A stretch of 64,000 nt of DNA from Cristatella mucedo (taxonomy: Eukaryota > Bryozoa > Phylactolaemata > Cristatellidae): contig WPIO01000088.1 in assembly GCA_009760855.2 (NCBI GenBank), forward strand, positions 766,001-830,000. Reading direction: 5' to 3'. The notes beneath the pieces were generated by a model. It did no database searches and was not told where the DNA came from. It saw only the letters and a list, made by a program, of their open reading frames with translations. The position numbers were made by a program, and so were the translations under genes. Positions 57,115 through 64,000 of the stretch are shown piece by piece; position 1 is the first letter of the stretch, and each line of letters starts with the position of its first letter.

Positions 57115-57990
57115 AGTTATGTCTGCAGTCAACGCGTAATGTTAGCAGATTATTACCTGATTTCCATAGATACATTTTGATATTCAATGATAATAGTACA
57201 GTTGAATCCTCGGAGTAACATGCACAATTTCAGAAAGCATAAAATTGTTACAGGTAAAATGCACATACTCAGTATTCAAACATGATTACTGGTAGCATGC
57301 ACCGCGTCAGCACGCATAAGCACACACTAAGGACATATACAATTTCTGTTCAGGCTACTATATAAGCAGTGTTGATTATTTTGCTTGCATTCCGCCAGAT
57401 GGTCTGCCTGTTGACTTATTTCGATTAAGTAAAGGTGATCTTTCTAACGGAGCAGAAATACCGTAGCAAGCTAAGTAATTCTATCGCTTAGTCAATTTTT
57501 TCTCTGGGAAATCAGGATAGCAATATTTTTGGTTGAAATATGTCAAAAAAGCAAACACCGAGGGTTTAAAATATGTTCACGTAGCACGGAAACTTGAAAA
57601 TATTTCTGTACTCGCATGCGCAAATCAAGGATTTTATCATTTTTTCAGGCGGTTGGTGTATTTCTATCTGACCTAGCCAATTTATTTTTAATACATTAGA
57701 AAAGATTTCGCTGAACTCGCAGGTGCACAGGCTCCGAGCCGAAGCTAAACTAATTAAAGACTAAACTAATTAAAGTGTGATAGAACACTATCACCTGGTG
57801 CATTAACAGTATCTGATGTAAGAGTAAGCGTAGAAAATTTAGACTACACAAAATAAGCAGATTTTCAGCAAAAACAATTTCTGGTAAAAACAACTGCTAA
57901 GAAGCAAACTATAATTGCGATGATCTAAAGGCTTCTTAACGGCAAACCAGAATCCTTAACTGGCCAGCTATGGTACAATAACATTCGGCT
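57115..57990. other. Mostly unassigned; LINE-A UTR scrap at 57270-57340
   Basis: ggtagcatgcaccgcgtcag then CACGCATAAGCACAC matches the LINE-A 3' UTR on the minus strand, without a tail. The rest shows no domain or repeat family; a tandem gactaaactaattaaa lies near 57762. Confidence 0.45.
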
Positions 57991-57999
57991 GAAGTTGAG

Positions 58000-58206
58000 T
58001 CTACTCTGACCGTCAGCAGCCCATTTTCTTTTCTACGGGAAGTAATAATTTGACGAAGACTGAGTCCCCATTGACGACGGAATCTTCTGGAACCCTTGAA
58101 TCTGCGAGGTCGACTGGCAGCCAGTTGACGGGGGAAACCCAAACCTCCGCCGCAGGTTTAGCAGAGACATCGTCAGGAACGCTGCCGTACATTATTCTAA
58201 TCGGAG
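58000..58206 (+). CDS. Possible Ser/Thr-rich exon ending at a membrane segment
   Basis: The frame FSTGSNNLTKTESPLTTESS, then SARSTGSQLTGETQTSAAG, ends TLPYIILIG at GGAG|GTAGCA, a phase-1 donor. A Thr/Ser-rich stalk followed by a hydrophobic start is typical of the last extracellular exon of a membrane mucin. The acceptor is unclear: in this frame CGTCAG at 58014-58019 would give phase 0. No next exon with matching phase is obvious; 58460 on carries LMCKRQEKDRE, but in phase 2. It might belong with the exons at 50-53 kb. Confidence 0.3.
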
Positions 58207-58579
58207 GTAGCATTCAATAGCATGATTTGTGGCAATTCTCCTAACGTTTTCGATGCCACGATGCATATATTCGTTGCACGTGAAAATCTTTTTTTAAGTC
58301 GAAAATGGTGTTGACTTTGCTTGACTAAAGAAGCTTACTTGGACCCAATGTCGTTATTTTTTATCTGCCTGCGGTGTCAACTCACTCATATGGAATTCTT
58401 TCAATTTTAAAAGCTACCATTAGCAATTTTAGATTGTTTTAATATTTATTTTTAGCCTAATGTGTAAACGCCAAGAAAAAGACCGGGAGACTTATTTTTT
58501 TCTACTGCCTGCTGGGGACAGCATATTAATGAACTTCGCAATTCTCGTATTTCGGCCTTCCACTGAGTTTTACTACTAT

Positions 58580-58593
58580 AGTATATACACATG

Positions 58594-58632
<39 letters not shown>
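58580..58632. repeat. Short (TA)n
   Basis: TA run with ACATG and TATG interruptions. Confidence 0.9.
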
Positions 58633-58794
58633 TACTGATTATTTAAAAGAATAATATTGTTAGAAGCGTGCTGTAGCGGCTTCAAAGATAACTTCCTTCC
58701 GCAAAAACGCTGTACACGCACTCTGTGCTCTCACTTTCAGAAGAGGAATCAATTAAGTTAAAAATGAAGTTAAAAGCCAGAAGATTTAACATCC

Positions 58795-58948
58795 TCGTTT
58801 GTATAGCGGCAGCATGACCATAGCAGCTATCACTGGCGCTTGCAGTTAGCTATAGAGGATCGCCCACTGCAGGACTCGAACCCATGACCAGGGTCGTAAA
58901 GAGCGAGCACCTTACTCCTTCCGGCTAAGAGCTGTGCTACTACGTGCT
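58795..58948 (-). mobile_element. SINE-1 copy, minus strand
   Basis: On the minus strand: ctcttagccggaaggagtaa (A-box side), gtgctcgctctttacgaccc, the B box gggttcgagtcc, tgcagtgggcgatcct, then CAAGCGCCAGTGATAGC and a GCCGCTATACAAACGAGGATGTTAAAT end. It has the most complete tRNA-like head of this family here. Confidence 0.8.
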
Positions 58949-58949
58949 G

Positions 58950-60510
58950 GAGCTTGGGCAGTTGCAGGCGGCGGTACAGCCTTAAACCAGCCTGCTTAAC
59001 TGCTTTGCTGCGCACGTCAGTCAGTCTGTCAAAGGCTGCAGAGCACAACAGCAAATCAGAAACGCCCATTGACCTAGATAATTTTGAATGTACGGCATGC
59101 TCATCACAAGCAGCATTATTGATGCATCCGTGCATCGCTGTTCCACAAACCCAAAGAAGTCCAGGCTTGCGCCGATGTTGCACAGGACATGACATGACAG
59201 GAAATTACGTGACATGACAGGAAATGACGTGACACGGGACATGCATGAGCTTCGAGCGTGGGGTACTTCCGAATTCGCTCTGTCCCGTAAACAAAACTCG
59301 CGGGTGTCGCGCCCACGTTGTGCCCATTGCGACGTTTATGGCACTACAACATCGGTACAGCTGGCATGAGTATAAAAAATAGTGGAGATAATTTAACAGT
59401 TGCATTTGTCGCTGAAACATTCGCCACTGCAGTTGAAATCAAACATTGAATTGTGCATTGAATTATGAAGTACTTGATGAGCATGCTTTTGATCATCACT
59501 TTTTAATTACTTACGTAAGTAAACACAATGGAGCATTCTCATAGTTGAAATCACTAGCCTTCATTCTTAAATTGAATTTTGAGGAATATTAGAACAAATT
59601 CACTAGGTGTCTTGAATGTCTTAAATTTAAATTTCTCTGCGATTTTGACGGATATGCGCTAGTGTGTTAATAAAAAAATCAATACCTTTGACGTAAAGCG
59701 GTATACTTGAGAGCCACAGATGGCCACGTCCGCGCGGCACTAGCCACTGACGGGTATAGGGTGCATCTCACTAAGGTGAAGTCCGAAGTACTACTGAAAG
59801 ACCATCGCTTAAGATAAGCTCCTATGCCATCTAGACCAGAGATGTGTCATATCCACATCCAAACGGTTGTAATTCAGGAAACGCTCTCTCAATATCACTA
59901 TACGTCGGACTAAACATGCATAAAGATAGCAGCTCAGTCTGCATTTAAGATAAGTTGTTGAAATGCGGAGCCGTAAAGAATTTTAATAATCTTTGAGATG
60001 AATGTTCAAGTTACTTAAAATGCTAAACACAATTGATAGCATATTATAATATATATTTTATATTGTACTATAATATATATAGTATAGTATATTAATAATC
60101 ACATCCCTCTAGCAACTCTCTAAAGTGGCTTTGACGTTTGTCTACATCTGCTCGCCTGTGAAAAAATTTCGCAACTCAAATTATATGGTCCATGAAATGA
60201 CAAGGGTCGGTTCTAAATGCGTGATGACAACAGTAACTAAGGGAATAAACCCTTCATGTTTGTGTAGAGCATATTCGAGCTGCAGCACTCTTCCCCCAAA
60301 CGATTTCTGCTAACAAGAATTTTCTAATGGATTAATAAAGACTAAAATCATAAACCTAAATCATTTAGCTTATATGAAAATTAAGGCATGGTTCAGAAAC
60401 AAATTTCAAAACTGTGCTAAATCTACTCGTCATACTTTACATCTGCTTAGTATGAAATGTTACTGCATTCTTTTGCTCATTTGTTTACTAAAAGTTGCAA
60501 CTGACTAGAT
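58950..60510. other. No identifiable gene
   Basis: gacatgacaggaaattacgt/gacatgacaggaaatgacgt is a tandem pair at 59191-59232. An AT-rich patch lies at 60040-60100. I see nothing else. Confidence 0.4.
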
Positions 60511-60514
60511 TTGT

Positions 60515-61750
60515 GATGGGCATCACTGGCACTGCACAGCAGTAGTTCAAGTCTTACTTCAGTGGGAGACTCCCGAGTTTTGATGCGAATTAACAAAGAT
60601 CATCCGAGGGACCATTAAAGTATGGGGTACCTCAAGGATCTGTGCTTGGTCCGCTTCTCTTCACAGTTTATATTCTTCCTCTTTCCAGTGTAATCGCCAA
60701 GCACAATCTAGGCTTTCATCTCTATGCACATGACACTCAGTTGTACCTTTGCTTGGATCCCTACCACCCCGCGACCACGTTGAATACTCTATACAGCCTT
60801 GCTAAATGCATTGATGATATCCGCACAAGAATAGCAGAAAACTTAATTAAATTGAATGACGATAAACCAACTTACTGGTTATAGGCAAACCAAGTGTGAC
60901 TTCAAATAAGAAAGGCTAACGCTCAAGTTTGGCTCTGCAAGCATGTCTCCTGCTGAATCTGCACGTAGTCAAGACGTCTCGTTCCCAAGTGACCTTTCAC
61001 TAGACGACAACATCTGCTCCGCTATCGAATCTGTCGACTTTCAGCTACGTAAAATTGCTGAAATTCGGGCATGCCTAAACAGTGATACTACATCTGAATT
61101 GGTCCATGCATTTTGACATCCCGTCTTGACTTCTACAACACACTGCTTGCTAGTCTCCTGGCGTGGGCACACAGGTGTTTGCAGTCGGTGTAAAACTCTG
61201 CAGCTAGGCTTGTCTGCCGTGAGCGTTGAAGATGCCACATCAACACCACTTCTCGCCGACCTGCACTGGATCCCAGTCAAGCAGCGCATCGACTTCAAGT
61301 TTCAAGGTCACTTACTTTTAGTTCCCTTCATTCTCTGGCTTCAGCCTACCAATCAGAACTAGTCTTCCACCAGGTGAAGAATCGTAAGCCCCACTGTTCC
61401 TCGTACGAACCTCAAAACCGGTGGAGACCGTGGCTTCATTTCGTATGCTCCCAAAGCCTGGAACTCACTACCGACTCTCGTCACAACGGCTTGTGACATG
61501 TGACATGTGACATTGTGACATGTGACTTGCCGACATTTAAAAAGAACCTTAAAACGCACGTGTTCTTTGCAGCATTTAGTGTCTTTGTGATTTTTTTCTT
61601 CGTGTGCCTGCTTACACTGTGCCCGCTGCTTTTGGATGTTACCACCAATCATTTGTTGAATCTTTCTATACAGCATCTATAAAGTGCCTAGAAAGAGATG
61701 CAGGTCTCCAAGAGCGTTATGCAAATATAGTATTGTTGTTATTATTACTA
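60515..61750 (+). mobile_element. LINE-C copy, degraded
   Basis: It starts at MGITGTA (60516). The RT reads YGVPQGSVLGPLLFTVY at 60618 on, then LYAHDTQLYLCLD, where the first catalytic Asp of YADD is His. LNDDK follows, then a frameshift. Later parts are readable in several frames (LHWIPVKQRIDFK). An 8-bp TGTGACA-type array lies at 61490-61530. The tail is cagcatctataaagtgccta, GAGATGCAG and a TTATTATTA end. Confidence 0.83.
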
Positions 61751-61859
61751 TTATTATTATTCTCCTGAACTCATAATGCCTAATGAATACGTATTTTACC
61801 TTTATTTAAAATCTTGCTATAGCTTTAGCGGTGGTAAATAATGCGTCAAACGCGGTACT

Positions 61860-61991
61860 TCGCCCACCATTGTTTTGGCCCAGACTTAAGACGCTCGCCC
61901 TTCACGAAGCAGATCGTGGGCTCGAGCCCACTTGCGGGTGTACGCGAAGCGATTCTATCGGGAGTAAGTTATCTTAGGGCGCTAAAATATG

Positions 61992-61997
<6 letters not shown>
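61860..61997 (+). mobile_element. SINE-2 copy, diverged
   Basis: ttttggcccagacttaagac (A-box side), gtgggctcgagccc (B box), gtgtacgcgaagcgattcta, then GGGAGTAAGTTATCTTAGGGCGCTAAAATATG, running into a TA repeat. Confidence 0.72.

Positions 61998-62022
<25 letters not shown>
61998..62022. repeat. Short (TA)n
   Basis: A TA run directly at the 3' end of the SINE-2 copy. Confidence 0.9.
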
Positions 62023-62024
<2 letters not shown>

Positions 62025-62082
62025 CAGTGCTGGTCCAAAAAATCTTCACACATTATAGTTCGAGATTTAACCGCAGATATAC

Positions 62083-62155
62083 AAATCTGGTGAAATTTTG
62101 TTGGACCGCAGTCCACGTTTCATAGACTGCGGTCCAACAAAATTTCACCAGATTT
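62083..62155. repeat. Perfect 31-bp inverted repeat, 11-nt loop
   Basis: The left arm at 62083-62113 starts aaatctggtgaaattttgtt. The right arm at 62125-62155 is its exact reverse complement. The loop is cacgtttcata. Further short matches outside the arms are weak. There is no ORF. Confidence 0.93.
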
Positions 62156-62239
62156 TTACGATTTGCATATTAGCAAAAGTTAGTAATATTTTTACCAACT
62201 CCTGCATGCTTAGCTTTCTGACCAGGTTCTGTTTTGGTG

Positions 62240-62243
62240 CATA

Positions 62244-62282
<39 letters not shown>

Positions 62283-62352
62283 TATATATACAATATATAT
62301 AGATAATATATATATATATATATGTATGTATATATATATATATATATATATT
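62240..62352. repeat. TA-rich compound microsatellite
   Basis: TA runs with ATATAATATA, ACAATATATAGATAATA and TGTATGTA interruptions. Confidence 0.95.
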
Positions 62353-62739
62353 GTATGTATAAAGCTTATCATAACGACCCTCCAAGGGCCCCGGCGTTGC
62401 TAAAACTAGAAACTCATACATACATGCTTTAACTGGCAGCATGCTTTTAAAAAAGCTATCGCCATGCCAGCCAGCCCCTTATTAAAGAAGTCAACACTTG
62501 ACCTTGACCTTGACCTCGATCTGGAGCACTTGAGCTGCTTTCGCCGCCCAGTTTCCGCACTGCCGCACCTCTTGCCGGAACGAGGCGTGGCGGACCAGAT
62601 TTAAATTCCTACCTCAAAACTTCAGACCTCGGAAAACAAAGCACCGGCTAGGTTTTTATAGCGAACCTTTCAACCCGCTGAATCGGCACCGCTATGAGCG
62701 TATAGCGACCTTCTCATGGAGTCCGGCGTGAAGGTCCAG

Positions 62740-62900
62740 TATCTCTACTACACCTGCAGCATCTTTGGCAGTGCTCGATGTAATTGACCATCGAGTTATT
62801 CTACGACGGCGATCACTAGCCTGAGCATCACTAGCACTTTGCTGCAATGGTTCGAGTCCCACGTCAGTGCGAGACGTCTTAACGTATCGGCGTCGTCTCT
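62740..62900 (+). mobile_element. LINE RT fragment
   Basis: ttgaccatcgagttattcta (IDHRVIL), then catcactagcactttgctgc and aatggttcgagtcccacgtc (LQWFESHVS), with AGACGTCTTAACGTA following. This matches the IDHKVLL to LQWFRSYLSGRLQ segment of LINE-A at low identity. Both ends are uncertain. Confidence 0.6.
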
Positions 62901-62997
62901 CGCGTTTTCTCGTTTCCTCTGGCGGTCTCTCACATGCAGCTCCTGCTTGACGTCCCTTGGGATCCCCGATCGTACTAGCCCTGGCGGGTTGCAGTGC

Positions 62998-63057
62998 CTT
63001 GAGCTGCTATCTATGGCTTGAGCTGCTATCTATGGCTTGAGCTGCTATCTATGGCTT
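62998..63057. repeat. 19-bp tandem repeat, three units
   Basis: cttgagctgctatctatgg repeats three times without change. Confidence 0.95.
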
Positions 63058-63059
63058 GC

Positions 63060-63685
63060 TCCTTGCTATCTGCATGTAAAGCATAGCACTTGACCTAGAG
63101 CACTATGACGCGGGTAAAGAGAGCGTCGCTCTACGAGGTTCCTCGGGCGATTGGCGAGAACAGAGCGAAGCACGGCTCCGATGCGAGGCTCATTGGCCGG
63201 CCACACATAGCGGCGGCCATTGAAAATTGCAACAGACTGCTAGCTTGTGTCCGGTGGAGTGTCACGTGAGCTAAATCTGTGGGGCCGCGGAGAATAGAAG
63301 CTTCCGACAGGCTATTTTGTTCACGTGCGGGACGCACCAGCGGTAGTACCTCGCAAGAAACCGCTGTCTGTGGCTAAGATTTGCATGAAACGTATGCTTT
63401 GCCAAGTGTAGACTATCAACTGATGTCCCACAGACATTTTCCTCCGATTCCTTTCCGGCTCTGACTCACGCAGTCGACGACCTATTCTGCATGTGCACTT
63501 TAAAGCTGCATTGGTGGTAATTATAAATTAATTACTTGCTTAATGGGAATAAACCGAATTGTATAGTGTACTTGATTGAATCTAATGATGCCGGTGAAGA
63601 TCGCTTGGGCTGAGGAATTCATAGCATTGCACTCGCATTTGAGCCATAATTGCTATAATTAGTGATTGTACACAGCGAGCGAGAT
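63060..63685. other. No identifiable gene
   Basis: Short ORFs only. ggccggccacacatagcggc near 63194 is CpG-rich but has no exon context. Confidence 0.35.
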
Positions 63686-63687
63686 GA

Positions 63688-63850
63688 TAATAAGAATAAA
63701 ATAATAATAATACATTTAATATGTCGCTCTCAAAGAACTCAATTTCTTTCTATGCACTTTACATTTGCTGTAAAGGAAGCCCGATCGAATGGTTAGTGGT
63801 ATGTTTGCAAATATGGTTAGTGGCAGCAAGCATAAGCACATAAATATATG
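63688..63850 (-). mobile_element. LINE-A 3' end, minus strand, diverged
   Basis: AATAAAATAATAATAATAC, tgtcgctctcaaagaactca, TTTCTTTCTATGCACTTTACATTTGCTG and gaatggttagtggtatgttt. The gene-side part of the element is missing. Confidence 0.8.
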
Positions 63851-64000
63851 ATAAAATCACAATCCTCCTTCTAGTGAATTTTACTATGCAAGCAGTTAGT
63901 TTAACAGTCTCGAACACATTCCCGTGCACCTCCTTGTAGAATCGTCAAAGCTCGTCAACGTTCTAAACGTAACGAATTCGACGTTGAAAATGAAGTTTCT

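Noticed and set aside
58795-58948. tRNA-like sequence as a functional tRNA gene (also at 14.9, 26.2, 52.7 and 54.2 kb)
   Set aside because: A- and B-box-like words are present. No complete cloverleaf with acceptor stem is apparent, and the same sequence continues into a repeated SINE body.

Overview
The window is animal (metazoan) nuclear DNA, not bacterial. There are no operons or ribosome-binding sites. Coding pieces are short exons with GT-AG borders, and more than half of the recognisable sequence is retroelement debris. The sequence alone does not fix the species. Extracellular PAN/Apple-like and tectonin modules on phase-1 exons, L2/CR1-type LINEs, tRNA-headed SINEs and very long TA, CT and GA runs fit an invertebrate with a TE-rich genome. 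All gene models here are read by eye from splice signals and frame, so they are candidates.

Retroelements. I separate three LINE groups by 3' end. LINE-A ends in a hairpin-forming tail followed by ATT repeats. LINE-B ends in an ACATT-type tail. LINE-C looks like an older relative of A. The best copy (26.9-29.1 kb, LINE-A) keeps an intact reverse transcriptase ORF of about 626 codons. More than 20 other pieces are 5'-truncated, frameshifted or nested in each other, on both strands. Two tRNA-derived SINE groups are present. SINE-2 ends in a sequence resembling the LINE-A tail, which suggests it was mobilised by LINE-A machinery.

Host genes, left to right: a small two-exon gene (7.6-8.0 kb, +); a PAN/Apple-like gene end (8.2-8.6 kb, -); a possible three-exon 87-residue protein (9.6-10.0 kb, -); a second PAN/Apple-like gene end (23.1-23.4 kb, +); a possible 62-residue protein (34.4-34.7 kb, +); a tectonin beta-propeller gene (40.5-41.4 kb, +); a third PAN/Apple-like gene with its signal-peptide exon (44.7-46.5 kb, +); and a run of Ser/Thr/Gly-rich phase-1 exons (49.9-53.5 kb, perhaps to 58.2 kb, +). 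The three PAN exons are 252, 255 and 255 nt. Each is flanked by phase-1 introns, has the same cysteine spacing, and is followed by a short terminal exon. They look like dispersed paralogues built by phase-1 exon shuffling. Several candidate introns are only about 50-70 nt long.

Satellites and foldbacks. There are microsatellites (TA, CT, GA, ATT, ATCG), minisatellites (8, 10, 19, 24, 30, about 36, 102 and 121 bp units) and several long perfect or near-perfect inverted repeats. Several tandem expansions sit inside LINE copies. Large stretches (about 17.8-20.6, 24.05-26.15, 38.5-39.5 and 58.95-60.5 kb) show nothing I can identify.
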